Of a DNA stretch of 64,000 nucleotides, positions 43,477 through 52,880 are shown piece after piece. The stretch is from assembly GCA_030037635.1 (NCBI GenBank), contig JASHQH010000038.1, positions 16,386 through 80,385 of the forward strand, given 5' to 3'. A program made the position numbers and the translations under genes. The DNA comes from Acidobacteriaceae bacterium (GTDB lineage Bacteria > Acidobacteriota > Terriglobia > Terriglobales > Acidobacteriaceae). The notes below the pieces were generated by a model, which worked only from the letters and a program-made list of their open reading frames with translations, did no database searches and was not told the origin of the DNA. The first letter of the stretch is position 1. Each line of letters starts with the position of its first letter.

Positions 43477-44646
43477 TTACGGCACCTTGAATCCGCCGAT
43501 AAACCCCGCGCCGGGCTCCTGCTCTCCGCCGGAGGTGATTCCCGGTACCACCTGGAAGATGTCGCCGTTCGTCGGAAGAGTGCCGGACGAGCTGGCGCTG
43601 CCGCTCGCGCTGGTCGAAAACTGGCTGATCACATAGGTACCCGAGCTATCGATGTAGTAATTCTCGGATACGTTCGAATCCCAGATCGTGCCGGCTGAAG
43701 CGCCGTTCATGGCGAATTGCACCATGCCGTTGGAGAAGGTCACGCTGCCGCTCGTCAACGGATCCTGCGGCGTGACATTTGTATCCTGGCCTTCGTTCGT
43801 GGTGGTCAGGGGCAGCAGCACAGCCGAGTAGGTTTCCGTCGCAGCCGATTCAACGGTAAGCCAGGTGTTGTACCCGGTGGTGCTTCCTGTTGTCCGCAGC
43901 TCGAAATCTCCCGCCCAGTTGCCGCTCTGCGGGAACATGGCTGTAAGGCTTCCGCTTCCCGACGCGTTGGTTGCTAGCGTCCCAATGGTCATGCAAGCGA
44001 GTGGGCTTGCCGGGTAGAGCGCCGCGTCCCACGCAGGGCAGAAGGTTACCGCGAAGCTCGTGCTCGCCAACCCGCCTGTCAGCTGCACGGTTACGTTCCC
44101 GCTTGTATCCACCGTGACCTGTCCGTTCATCGCTAAAGTTTCAGGGTTAAACAGCTCAGATTGGTACTGAATGTTCGAGCTGGCGCCCGATGCCGCGGTC
44201 GTGAACGTGGATTTGAAAGCGCTCGCAAGCGCGGCTCCGCTTGAGCTGGTCACTCCCGAGACAACCACGGTGTAGGTGGTGCTTGCCGCCAGCGCGGCCG
44301 CCGGCGTAAACGTGGCCGTGTTGTTGCTCGAATCGTAGGTAACCGCTCCGGTGACGGCGCTGGCGCCCGTCAGCGTGATGTTGGTTGTGTTCACCGTCGA
44401 GGAGTCGGCCGCGCCCGAGAAAGTAATCGTGACGGTGGTGTTGGTGGCCACTCCGATCGCTCCCGATGCCGGCATCACCGACGCCACACTGAAGCTGCCG
44501 GCTGAAGCAGGACTGGGGCTCGAGGGACTGCTCGGCGACGTCGAAGACGTTTTGCTGCTTCCGCATCCGCTAAGTGCGATCAGGATGGTAACTAAAGAGG
44601 TAATGGCGAACAAAGGTAGAGATTTGGGCCCCGGGGTCTGCGTCAT
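43477..44646 (-). CDS. Lipoprotein with Big_5-type Ig-like domain
   Basis: The 389-residue product starts with a lipoprotein signal (FAITSLVTILIALSGC), then a Ser/Thr/Pro-rich spacer. A bacterial Ig-like domain follows at about residues 50-145: VMPASGAIGVATNTTVTITFSG opens it and STTYTVVVSGVTSSSGAAL closes it, the pattern of Big_5 domains. The rest (about 150-389) is another beta-rich domain with CPAWDAALYPASPLAC, where the Cys pair may form a disulphide. It is probably anchored at the cell surface. The function is unknown. Confidence 0.8.
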   Translation of the reverse strand: MTQTPGPKSLPLFAITSLVTILIALSGCGSSKTSSTSPSSPSSPSPASAGSFSVASVMPASGAIGVATNTTVTITFSGAADSSTVNTTNITLTGASAVTGAVTYDSSNNTATFTPAAALAASTTYTVVVSGVTSSSGAALASAFKSTFTTAASGASSNIQYQSELFNPETLAMNGQVTVDTSGNVTVQLTGGLASTSFAVTFCPAWDAALYPASPLACMTIGTLATNASGSGSLTAMFPQSGNWAGDFELRTTGSTTGYNTWLTVESAATETYSAVLLPLTTTNEGQDTNVTPQDPLTSGSVTFSNGMVQFAMNGASAGTIWDSNVSENYYIDSSGTYVISQFSTSASGSASSSGTLPTNGDIFQVVPGITSGGEQEPGAGFIGGFKVP

Positions 44647-44664
44647 AAATATACCGCCTTATAT

Positions 44665-44678
44665 ATAGAGGCCTCTAT
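44665..44678. promoter_or_regulatory. 14-bp perfect palindrome upstream of the lipoprotein gene
   Basis: ATAGAGGCCTCTAT lies 19 bp upstream of the lipoprotein start and next to TATATA, which could be its -10 box. The sequence is far more A/T-rich than its surroundings, which suggests a regulated promoter. Confidence 0.5.
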
Positions 44679-44846
44679 GTACGAACCAGCGAATACGCAG
44701 GCCCCACAACCTCAGATGCCTGCCTCGATTTGTGGGATGTTTTCAGCACCCTTGCACGCATCGCGGGAGCCGCCAAAGTCCCGCCATCCCTTGCTGTAGA
44801 CTGGGAACAGGCCCGCGACAACCGATCGCCCGTTGAATATCGAGCT

Positions 44847-45395
44847 ATGCCCAGAGAAATAACGTCAGCCCGCATCGATGATCTGAAAAAACTTGTTCGT
44901 ACCGTACCCGATTTCCCCAAGCCCGGCATTCTTTTTTACGACATCACCACGCTTTTGAAAGACAAAACTGGCTTCGCCCAGCTGATCGATGCTTTGGCTG
45001 CCCATTACATCGAGCGCAAGATCGATCTTGTGCTGGGCATTGAGGCACGGGGGTTCATCTTCGGTCCGGCGCTGGCATACCGTCTCAACGCGGGTTTTGT
45101 TCCCGTGCGCAAGCCGCGCAAGCTTCCGGCCCCGGTAGCCCGCGTGACGTACGACCTCGAATACGGCTCCGACACGCTGGAAATTCACATGGACGCCATC
45201 GCGCCAGGCCAGAGCGTGGTGCTTTGCGACGATTTGCTGGCCACCGGCGGCACCATGGAGGCCACTGTTAAGCTGGTCAAACAATTGGGCGGCGTGATTG
45301 CCGGGCTCTGCTTTGCCGTTGAGCTCGACTTCCTCAAAGGCCGCGAGCGCTTCACTGAGTTCGACGTCTTCAGCCTCTTGCACTACGACGAATAG
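44847..45395 (+). CDS. apt: Adenine phosphoribosyltransferase
   Basis: The tracked ORF is over-extended. The ATG at 44847 ([18 protein letters not shown]) gives 182 residues, the normal size. [44 protein letters not shown] and the PRPP loop [16 protein letters not shown] are all typical. It salvages adenine with PRPP to AMP in the cytoplasm. No clear ribosome-binding site is seen before the chosen start. Confidence 0.94.
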   Translation: MPREITSARIDDLKKLVRTVPDFPKPGILFYDITTLLKDKTGFAQLIDALAAHYIERKIDLVLGIEARGFIFGPALAYRLNAGFVPVRKPRKLPAPVARVTYDLEYGSDTLEIHMDAIAPGQSVVLCDDLLATGGTMEATVKLVKQLGGVIAGLCFAVELDFLKGRERFTEFDVFSLLHYDE

Positions 45396-45502
45396 CGCCC
45401 CTTGCGTGATGTACCGCAAAGAGGGAACCACCCCGCCTCCGCGTGCTATTCTGCTCGGCGTCAGTTCCTCCCCCAAGAAATCTTCCCTGGAGGAAACAAT
45501 CC

Positions 45503-46345
45503 ATGAAAACTCGATCGTCAGTCAGTGTTGCTTTGTGTCTTTTCGTCGCAGGCGTCATCCTTTGCGTCGTACCCGCGATCGCGCAGCAGGAAGCGAACGC
45601 CGCTCACCAGCCTCCCAAGTACCTTATGCTGAGCACCGTTGCCGTTAAACCGGACTTGATGGGTTCCTATATTGACAACGAAAGCTCTCAGGTTCAGGCC
45701 ATGCGCAACTCCAACGCCCCTGGAAGCTACATCGGCATGATTGCCATCACTGGCGCCCCGCGCGCCCTCTATTTCTCCGGTTATGACTCTTTTGCCGAGA
45801 TGGAGAAGCGGCACCAGCAAACCATGGCAGAGGATCCCAAGCTGCGCGACACGCTTCGCCAAGCGGATAAGGATGAAGCGCCCATGCTCGGCGAGGCCCG
45901 GCGCAGCATTTACCACTACCGTGAGGACCTGAGCCTGAACGCCGGCGTCGACATTTCCCAGATGCGCTTCTTCGACATCATCCTGTTTCATGTGCGCCCC
46001 GGCCACGATCAGGATTGGGAGCACCTGGTGAGGCTGTACGTCAAAGCCTATTCGTCCATCCCCCACGCGCGCTGGGCCATGTGGGAAAAAATGTATGGCG
46101 AGGACAGCGACCGGACCTTCATCCTGGTGTCTCCCATGCAGGCGCTGGCAGAAGAAGACCAGGCGCAGCTCGATGGCGAGAACCTTCCCAAGACCGTTGG
46201 CCAGGATCAAATGGAAATGATGCATCAGTTGGGCAATGTGGCAATCGAATCGTCGGAATCGATGCTCTTTGCAGTCGTCCCTGAAATCAGCTACGCGCCG
46301 GACGCGTGGGTGAAAGCGTCGCCCGACTTCTGGGGCAAGAAATAG
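45503..46345 (+). CDS. Secreted protein of unknown function
   Basis: The ATG at 45503 has GGAGG nine bases upstream and opens a signal peptide (SVSVALCLFVAGVILCVVPAIAQ); the tracked start is too far upstream. The mature roughly 255 residues look like a tandem of two ferredoxin-like/ABM-type halves. The first is PPKYLMLSTVAVKPDLMGSY with YFSGYDSFAEMEKRHQ. The second is FFDIILFHVRPGHDQDWEHLV, AMWEKMYGEDSDRTFILVSP and VAIESSESMLFAVV. Such folds include dimeric alpha-beta barrels that bind small molecules. No function can be given. It lies 107 bp after apt. Confidence 0.75.
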   Translation: MKTRSSVSVALCLFVAGVILCVVPAIAQQEANAAHQPPKYLMLSTVAVKPDLMGSYIDNESSQVQAMRNSNAPGSYIGMIAITGAPRALYFSGYDSFAEMEKRHQQTMAEDPKLRDTLRQADKDEAPMLGEARRSIYHYREDLSLNAGVDISQMRFFDIILFHVRPGHDQDWEHLVRLYVKAYSSIPHARWAMWEKMYGEDSDRTFILVSPMQALAEEDQAQLDGENLPKTVGQDQMEMMHQLGNVAIESSESMLFAVVPEISYAPDAWVKASPDFWGKK

Positions 46346-46458
46346 CGGCCTTTCCGCGAAAATGCTCAAGGCCCATCCCGCACCGGAATGGGCCTTGGCT
46401 GCACCGCGCGTGATCACCGCGAACGGCGCTTGCTATGGTTGGGGCGCATCCTTGCCCA

Positions 46459-47223
46459 TCAAGGCGTCGCGTCTTCGGAGGCGTTTTGCCGTCCTTCGTC
46501 CCCGCGAGGCTCCTCCTGCATCATTTGCGTGTCGGCAAACCGGTAGCCCACGTAAACATCGGTCAGCAGATACCGGGGGTTCGACGGGTCGTCTTCGATC
46601 TTCTTGCGCAACTGGCGGACGAAGGTGCGCAGGTACTCCACTTCTTCTCGTGACTCGATGCCCCACACCGCGGTGAGCAGCTTGGCGTAGGTCACCACGC
46701 GGCCGGCGCGACTCATCAGGCAATACAGAATATCGAACTCCTTGCGAGTGAGGCGTATGTTCTGGCCGCGCTTGCTCAGGTGGCGCTTCAGCGGGTCCAT
46801 GTAGATTTCGCCGATCTCGATGGGAGCATCTTCATTGCGCAAAGGCGCGCGCACGCGCCGCACGGCCGAGCGAATCCGCGCCACCAGTTCGCGCATGCTG
46901 AAGGGTTTGGTCACATAGTCGTCCGCGCCCAGGTCGAGCGCTTCCACCTTGTCCTCTTCGTCGTCGCGCACCGTCAGCATCAAGACGGGAAGCCGCGGCG
47001 CGAAGGAGCGAATGCGGCGCAGTGTCTCAATTCCCCCGATGCCGGGCATATTGATGTCAAGCAGCACGGCGTCGTACTGCGCGGAGCGGAGCACTTGCAG
47101 CGCTTCCTCGCCCCGCGATGCTTCGGCCAGGTGAAATCCAAGCTCGGCCAGCGGCGGCCGCAACGCCCTGCGGATGGCCGGCTCGTCGTCAACCACAAGA
47201 ATGCGAATGGCTGTCTGCGTCAT
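46459..47223 (-). CDS. OmpR/KdpE-type response regulator
   Basis: The ATG at 47223 (MTQTAIRILVVDDEPAIRRAL) gives 254 residues; the tracked ORF starts in non-coding DNA. The receiver has VVDDE, phosphoacceptor Asp56 in DAVLLDINMP and Lys in YVTKPF. The winged helix (about 140-235) contains RLTRKEFDILYCLMSRAGRVVTYAKLL and EVEYLRTFVRQLRKKIE, close to KdpE. It partners with the kinase encoded immediately upstream (120 bp). No kdpFABC genes are in view, so the regulon is unknown. Confidence 0.92.
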   Translation of the reverse strand: MTQTAIRILVVDDEPAIRRALRPPLAELGFHLAEASRGEEALQVLRSAQYDAVLLDINMPGIGGIETLRRIRSFAPRLPVLMLTVRDDEEDKVEALDLGADDYVTKPFSMRELVARIRSAVRRVRAPLRNEDAPIEIGEIYMDPLKRHLSKRGQNIRLTRKEFDILYCLMSRAGRVVTYAKLLTAVWGIESREEVEYLRTFVRQLRKKIEDDPSNPRYLLTDVYVGYRFADTQMMQEEPRGDEGRQNASEDATP

Positions 47224-47343
47224 CGGGAATCTCCTTCTTTCTTGCCCATCTCCCGCATCCGTGCCCCATCCATTCGCCCGCTCTTTGAGCGAATGGGTGA
47301 GGCAGCACGAGGCCCAAAGCTGCAAATTCAAGCGGCCAGAAAC

Positions 47344-48840
47344 CTAGCTCCTCTGCTTCTCCAGCGGTATGGCGGCAAAGAACGCGGTGCCCTCCTGCTC
47401 GTCGCTCGTCACCCAAACCGATCCGCCATGGATCTGCGCCGCCCGCTTGGCCACCGAGAGCCCGATGCCTGTTCCGCTGGCACGGCCGGAGTACGTCGAC
47501 GAGCGATAGTAGCGGTCGAAGATGCGCTCGCGGTCGGTTACCGGAATCACGGGCCCATGGCTGTGCACTGAGAAGATAGCCTCGGTTGCATCCACCTGCA
47601 CGCGGATGGTGATGGTCGACCCGAAATTCGAGTACTTGCACGCGTTGTCAATGTACTGGGTCAGCAGCATGCCCATCAGCTCCCGGTCGCAGCTCAGCAC
47701 CAGCTCTTCGTCGGCGATCTCCAGTGCGACCTTCATGCTGGCCAGCCGGTCCTTCAGGCCGGCCAACACCTCTTCAACCAGTATGCTCACGCCCACCGGG
47801 GCAACGTTGATGGCCACCTCGCCCTGGTCGAGGCGGGCAGTGGTCAGCAGCCGCGTGGTCAATTCACTCAGAACGCCGGTCTGCTCGTCGATCAGCGTCA
47901 CCAGGTCCGCCTGACCGGGCGAAAGATGGCCCATCTCGCCCAACCCTGTCGCCGCCGCACGGATCGCGGTGAGCGGCGTCTTGTATGCGTGGGCCAGGCT
48001 GTCGAGCACCGTGGCACGCAGCTGCTCCGTCCGCCGTTCCATCTCAATACGGCTCTCGTTGGCGAAGGCGCGGTAACGATCAAAGGTGATTCCGATCAGT
48101 GAAGCGATGGCGCTGTTGGTAAGCGGGCTGGTCTGCCCGCGCACCACCAGGCTGCCCACAGGAACCGATCCCAGCCGCACCACGCGGCGCCCGATTCCGG
48201 TTTCCGCATCGTCGTCTGAGGTCTCGAAGTAATAAACGTTTTGCGCCATCTCCTGAGGATCGGAGCTCCAGAAGCCCGCTTCGTACACTTCGTGCAGATC
48301 GGCGTCAAACACCGCCACCGATTCCAGTTGAAAGATGTCATGCACCAGTTCAGCCAATTGCGGGCCCGGTTCAGCGTGCAGATTCATCTGCAGGGTCCGC
48401 CGCGTGAATTCATACAAGTCCTCCATCTGTCCGCTGCGCGATTTGGATTCACTTGCATGTTCGATCATTCTTGCCGAAAGACGGCTCACGGTAAGCGCTA
48501 CCAGGACAAAGACGACTAAGGTGACCGAATTCGCAGGGTTGGCCGCCATCGCCAACTGCGCCTGCGCGGTGAACCAGGCCTGCGCCACTACCGCTGAGAG
48601 CGAGACCACCACCGCCTGCCAGAATCCGCACAAAAGCGCGGTGGGAACCACAATGAGCAGATAAAGCAGCGTGGCCACGGGAAGCAGCCATCGGAACCAA
48701 TGGGCGACGGCCGACACCAGAATGACCGCTGCCATGCCCAATGCGCACTCCAGCACGAAAAGAAGGAGCCGCGAGCCGGAGCCGCGCGACCAAGCGAAGC
48801 GGATGACCGGCCGCGCATAAACGCTCTGAGACACAGGCAC
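47344..48840 (-). CDS. KdpD-like membrane histidine kinase lacking the N-terminal KdpD domain
   Basis: The 498-residue product begins directly with four membrane helices of the DUF4118 type (about 24-120), without the large KdpD/USP cytoplasmic region of full-length KdpD. A GAF-like segment follows (about 150-260, FQLESVAVFDADLHEVYEAG). The DHp helix carries His284 in LDSLAHAYKTPLTAI. The residue after the His is Ala285 where most HisKA kinases have Glu or Asp. The ATPase domain has QYIDNACKYS and GTGIGLSVAKRAAQIHGG. It should phosphorylate the adjacent KdpE-like regulator, although the substituted residue may affect rate or phosphatase function. Confidence 0.9.
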   Translation of the reverse strand: MPVSQSVYARPVIRFAWSRGSGSRLLLFVLECALGMAAVILVSAVAHWFRWLLPVATLLYLLIVVPTALLCGFWQAVVVSLSAVVAQAWFTAQAQLAMAANPANSVTLVVFVLVALTVSRLSARMIEHASESKSRSGQMEDLYEFTRRTLQMNLHAEPGPQLAELVHDIFQLESVAVFDADLHEVYEAGFWSSDPQEMAQNVYYFETSDDDAETGIGRRVVRLGSVPVGSLVVRGQTSPLTNSAIASLIGITFDRYRAFANESRIEMERRTEQLRATVLDSLAHAYKTPLTAIRAAATGLGEMGHLSPGQADLVTLIDEQTGVLSELTTRLLTTARLDQGEVAINVAPVGVSILVEEVLAGLKDRLASMKVALEIADEELVLSCDRELMGMLLTQYIDNACKYSNFGSTITIRVQVDATEAIFSVHSHGPVIPVTDRERIFDRYYRSSTYSGRASGTGIGLSVAKRAAQIHGGSVWVTSDEQEGTAFFAAIPLEKQRS

Positions 48841-49385
48841 CTACTCTCCATTTCGAGATAAAAGTGGACTCTCGATCGCGCAGCAAAAAGAAGGAATTCA
48901 AAAAAACCCAGGCTGCCGGGGCTGAAGCCCATCTGCTCGACCGGGTCTGCGCTCACTCCGGATTCAATTTGCCTGCTGGGTTCCAGTGTTTGAGCTGGGA
49001 AACCAAATTTTAACAGTTCCGGGGCTTCCCCATGCTTCATCGCCGTCCAGGGGCCTCGGACCGGTCACTGCGTTCTGACAAGTGCCTGAAAAATCAAATT
49101 CTTTATGGGTTCATCATGCGCGATGAAAAACCTTTTGTGTTTTTCATTTTGTCTTTATGCCTTGTTTGCATTACTACTGCTAGCTCGTTTCAGCCGGCAA
49201 CAACACCGGTCAACCCAGCAACCACGGTCGACCAAGCGCGATTGCCAGCGCGCCGCTGGGAGTCCTTGCGACACTGTGCTCTTAAACTCGTCCCACGGCG
49301 GCGCAGGCCGGAGAGTGTTCGAACGCTCCGTCCGGCTTGGTGTGCCTTGCCAACATACACAAAATTTTCTGGAGGTAATTTGCCG
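48841..49385. other. Intergenic region between divergent kinase and porin genes
   Basis: A 545-bp region expected to hold two promoters. Around 49080-49200 it is relatively A/T-rich. Two overlapping frames there give signal-like peptides (for example from the ATG at 49116, RDEKPFVFFILSLCLVCITT). One of these frames runs on into the porin frame, so the tracked ORF begins at 49032. I see no homology or ribosome-binding site to support a separate gene. Confidence 0.5.
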
Positions 49386-50630
49386 ATGCATTCACTTGCG
49401 AGGGTCACTCTTCAACCGATCGCCGTAGCCCTGGCCTCCATCGCCCTCACGGCCGGCGCGCAAACTCCCACGCCGGCGCCGACGCCGGATGCTTCAGCGT
49501 CTGCGGCCCCGGCAGCCACGCCGGCGGCGCAAACTCCGGCGGCGGCTGCGCCTGCTGCTCCCGCGGCCGCGCCCCTCAAGTTCCCGTGGAAAGTCGGCCC
49601 CATGGCCGTCACCGGCTTTGTCGACGGCTACTACAGCTACAACTACAACCAGCCCACCGAGTCGGCCAACGGCCAAATCAACGACCTGTACAACTTCAAC
49701 GACAAAACCGACACTGTTGATCTGAGCGCGGTCAAGCTCACGTTGAATCACGATCCGGCCCCGTTCGGCGCGCACTTTGACTTCTTTTACGGCCGCACCA
49801 ACGGGCTCGTCACCGCGGGACTGCAAGGCGATTACATTGAACAGGCGTATCTGAGCCTGAAGCCGCCCGCAGCCAAAGGGTTCGAAGCTGATTTTGGCCG
49901 ATTTGTCACGTCGGCCGGCGCCGAAGTGATTGAAGCCAAGGATAACTGGAACTACTCGCGCTCGCTGCTCTTTTCGTGGGCCATTCCCTACACGCACTTC
50001 GGCCTGCGCACTTCAATGCCCGTCTCGAAAACCGAAACCATCGGCGTGCAGGTGGTGAACGGCTGGAACGTGCTGACCAAAAATAACGGGTGGGCAACAG
50101 TCGGCCTCACCAGCGCGCTGGTAAAAACCAAGTACACCTGGGACCTGAATGTATACACCGGTCCCGAGAATGCTTTGCCCGGCCACGGCTATCGCAACCT
50201 GATTGATACCACGCTGCTGCTCACGCCCAACTCCAAGTTCAACGCCTACATCAACTACGACTGGGGCAGGAACCACGATGCGATCGTCGGCACCTATCCC
50301 TACCTGAGCGGCGATAACAACATCAACACCTGGCAGGGCATCGCCTTCGCCGCGCACCAGCAGATCAAGCCCTCCACCGCCATCGCCGGCCGGTATGAGT
50401 TCTTCAACGACCCCAACGGCTTTCAGACCGGCACTGCACAGCACCTGAACGAAGTCACCGGGACCTTCGAGTACAAGGTCCCCAAAATGCCGCAGGCCCT
50501 GGTGTCGCGCGCCGAATACCGCCATGACCAATCCGACGAGCCGTTTTTCCACAAGAACGCAACCGGGATGGTCGACGGGCAATCCACCGTGACGGTGGCG
50601 CTGATCTTGATCTTGCAGCCTCACCAATAG
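49386..50630 (+). CDS. BBP2-type outer-membrane porin
   Basis: The ATG at 49386, preceded by TGGAGG, gives 414 residues with a signal peptide (VALASIALTAGA) and a Pro/Ala-rich linker to about residue 60. The barrel region begins with VGPMAVTGFVDGYYSYNYNQP, then VDLSAVKLTLNHDPAPFGAHFDF, as in the putative beta-barrel porin-2 family. It continues with alternating aromatic strands such as YTHFGLRTSMPVSKTETIGVQ. The end (STVTVALILILQPH) is the final strand. It probably admits small solutes. The APC permease gene follows after about 170 bp, a pairing that suggests joint uptake of amino acids or peptides (inference). Confidence 0.88.
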   Translation: MHSLARVTLQPIAVALASIALTAGAQTPTPAPTPDASASAAPAATPAAQTPAAAAPAAPAAAPLKFPWKVGPMAVTGFVDGYYSYNYNQPTESANGQINDLYNFNDKTDTVDLSAVKLTLNHDPAPFGAHFDFFYGRTNGLVTAGLQGDYIEQAYLSLKPPAAKGFEADFGRFVTSAGAEVIEAKDNWNYSRSLLFSWAIPYTHFGLRTSMPVSKTETIGVQVVNGWNVLTKNNGWATVGLTSALVKTKYTWDLNVYTGPENALPGHGYRNLIDTTLLLTPNSKFNAYINYDWGRNHDAIVGTYPYLSGDNNINTWQGIAFAAHQQIKPSTAIAGRYEFFNDPNGFQTGTAQHLNEVTGTFEYKVPKMPQALVSRAEYRHDQSDEPFFHKNATGMVDGQSTVTVALILILQPHQ

Positions 50631-50799
50631 GGCTCTTGATTCTTTATTTCGCCTTCATGGGCTGACCGTTAACCTCACAACACCGGAATCCGGTTTGCGG
50701 TGAGCCCAAAGGGCGATGCGGTCGGAAAAACGCCCACAAACGGAATGCCCGGTCCGCCGGGAGAAGCCAAACGAAATTCAAATCTCAGGAGAATCTTTC

Positions 50800-52605
50800 A
50801 TGGCAGATCAGAAAGCACCTCAGATGCAGGCCACGCTCGGACTCACCGGGTTGACCAGCAACGCAATGGCGCTCATCGCTCCCGGCGCGTTCCTCTGGCT
50901 CACCTTCTATCTCCAGGCATCCACAGGCGTCGCCAACCAGCCTTCCACCGCTCCCGATATGTGGATCGGCATCTTCGCCGCTCTGCTGCTTTGCCTGGCA
51001 ACCGCGGTAGCCTACGCTGAGATCTCCAAGCTCTATCCCGGCACCGGCTCCAGCTACTACTACGCCGAGCAGGCAATGCTCTCCAAAGACAAGGCCTTCA
51101 AGTATGCCCGCATCGCCAAGTTCATCGTGGGCTGGGGTTCGCACCTCTACTACTGGGTGTATCCCGGCGTGATGGTCGCCGTCACCGGCATCTTTGTCGG
51201 ATACGTTGTCGGCTTCCTCTATCCCAGCTTCATCAACGGCTCCAACCCCGGGCCTGTCTTTACGAGCCTGGTCGCCATCGTCTTCTCGTTCTTCGTAGCC
51301 TGGATTGCCTCCAAGGGCGCCGGCGCTTCCACGGCGGTCAACCTGGCCATCAACATCGTGCAGATTTCGGCCTTGATCGTTTTCAGCGTTCTGGCGCTCG
51401 GCTATCGCTCCAGCCACCCCACCGGCGCACCCGCCTTTCAGTACGACGGCCAGACGCTGGCGACCTATACCTGCCAATTTGCCACGGCTAAAGACGGAAC
51501 CACCTCGCGCGACGCCAGCGGCAATCCAATTTGCGCGGTCGATAGCGCAGGCAAGCCCGTTCCCTACACCATCAGCTATCCCACCACCGACTCGAGCGGC
51601 AACTTCCTCACCCATCCCAACGCCGCCTCGGTTGTCAAAGTCCACAGGTTCAGCTGGATGTTCATCCAGGCCACGGTGGCCATTCTCATTCTGGTCGGTT
51701 TCGAATCGGTCACCTCGATGGGAGGCGAGGCCAAAAACCCCACCAAGCACATTCCCATCGCCGTCATTGCTTCGCTGCTGATTCAGGGGCTGTTCTGTTA
51801 CCTGTTTGAGTACTTCTGCGCCAATTACTTCCTCAACTCCGGCTACACCATGCAGAGCGCAGCCACTTCGGCTGCGCCCATCGGCGACATGATGATCATT
51901 GTCGGCGACGGCCTGCTTGGCCATGGCAATGGCAAGTACTTCATGCTGGTTGAAGCCTTCACCGTCTTCCTCGCGCTCATCGGAACCACGCTGAGCTGCA
52001 TGAATACCGGCGCCCGCGTCACCTACGCCATGGGCAAGGACGAAGAGGTTCCCGAGCACTTCGGCTTGTTGCACGCTGAGTCGCTCTCGCCACGGCGCGC
52101 CATCTGGACGCTTGCGGTCATCTCGGCCGTCATCGGCGTGGTGGCTCTTTCCATGGCTTTCGGCGACGCCAGCGCTCCCACCGACGCCTCCATCGCCGCG
52201 CTGCCCCACAACATCTTTTCCAGCTTCGGCTATTCCACGCACGACAAGATGGCGGGGCTACCCAACACCTTGCTCGCCATTACGCTCACCTCGAACTTCG
52301 GCACGTTCATCCTCTACGGGCTGAGTTGCCTGCTATGCATCATCGCCTACTCTGAGCGCCACGACAAACACCTGTTGAAGCATTACCTGATTCCCGGATT
52401 CGGCCTGCTTGCCAACCTGGTTTGTATGGCGTTTTATCTGGCCGGCCCGTTCTTCAACCTCGGCACCAAGATGGAGCCTTTGACCGCTTTAGGCATCTCA
52501 GGGGTATGGGGCCTCTACGGGGCTGTGTACTTCCTCCGCGCCTCCAAGGCCAAGGGCAAGGATGTTTTGCTTTCTGCCAAGCAGCACGTATCTTCATCGT
52601 CGTAA
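50800..52605 (+). CDS. APC-superfamily amino acid permease
   Basis: The ATG at 50800 (MADQKAPQMQATLGLTG), preceded by AGGAGA, gives 601 residues with about 12-14 membrane helices. Family features include GLTSNAMALIAPGAFLWLTF at the first helix, AVAYAEISKLYPGTGSSYYYAEQA, and VGFESVTSMGGEAKNPTKHIP in the helix 5-6 region. An extra periplasmic loop (about residues 215-275) contains two cysteines (YTCQFATAKD and NPICAVDS) and is not usual in this family. Substrate specificity is unknown. A large hairpin lies 20 bp past the stop. Confidence 0.88.
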   Translation: MADQKAPQMQATLGLTGLTSNAMALIAPGAFLWLTFYLQASTGVANQPSTAPDMWIGIFAALLLCLATAVAYAEISKLYPGTGSSYYYAEQAMLSKDKAFKYARIAKFIVGWGSHLYYWVYPGVMVAVTGIFVGYVVGFLYPSFINGSNPGPVFTSLVAIVFSFFVAWIASKGAGASTAVNLAINIVQISALIVFSVLALGYRSSHPTGAPAFQYDGQTLATYTCQFATAKDGTTSRDASGNPICAVDSAGKPVPYTISYPTTDSSGNFLTHPNAASVVKVHRFSWMFIQATVAILILVGFESVTSMGGEAKNPTKHIPIAVIASLLIQGLFCYLFEYFCANYFLNSGYTMQSAATSAAPIGDMMIIVGDGLLGHGNGKYFMLVEAFTVFLALIGTTLSCMNTGARVTYAMGKDEEVPEHFGLLHAESLSPRRAIWTLAVISAVIGVVALSMAFGDASAPTDASIAALPHNIFSSFGYSTHDKMAGLPNTLLAITLTSNFGTFILYGLSCLLCIIAYSERHDKHLLKHYLIPGFGLLANLVCMAFYLAGPFFNLGTKMEPLTALGISGVWGLYGAVYFLRASKAKGKDVLLSAKQHVSSSS

Positions 52606-52625
52606 CCTGAATTAGGAAGCTTTTC

Positions 52626-52680
52626 CGGGTGGACCTTTTCTCCAGCCCTGCCATGAGAGGCTGGAGAGGGGGTCCACCCG
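52626..52680. terminator. 22-bp stem hairpin downstream of the permease
   Basis: CGGGTGGACC (52626-52635) pairs with GGTCCACCCG (52671-52680). The stem continues through TTTT against AGGG (one A-U and three G-U pairs as RNA) and CTCCAGCC against GGCTGGAG, leaving an 11-nt loop. Its position 20 bp after the stop suits termination, but no U-tract follows. It may be a REP-like element or a structured RNA. Confidence 0.7.
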
Positions 52681-52732
52681 ATCGCGGTTATACCTGATCG
52701 AACGGACCTCCTGAGCGGAGACGGCCGCAAAA

Positions 52733-52771
52733 GGGGCCCCCGGCGAGCGGTCTTTGCGCGCTGGGGTGTCG
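52733..52771. repeat. REP-like palindrome, copy 4
   Basis: GGGGCCCCCGGCGAGCGGTC is followed by TTTGCGCGCTGGGGTGTCG. The bases after it (AAGTCGAAGGATCTGCA) resemble those after the copy at 15241. It lies 110 bp upstream of the phosphatase start. Confidence 0.65.
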
Positions 52772-52880
52772 AGTCGAGCCAAGTCGAAGGATCTGCATTG
52801 TGCCACCGCATCACCCAACGCACTTCGGACTCTTTACACAGCGCGCATTGAGCTAGCCACACCCCCATCCGGCGGAGCAC

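Noticed and set aside
49032-49385. N-terminal extension of the porin or a separate small signal-peptide gene
   Set aside because: The porin has a strong ribosome-binding site and signal peptide at 49386. The upstream frames overlap each other in two registers and have no ribosome-binding site or homology signal.
50785-52242. 485-codon minus-strand ORF opposite the APC permease
   Set aside because: It is antisense to a membrane protein with a good ribosome-binding site and rich in Asp/Gly/His without motifs.
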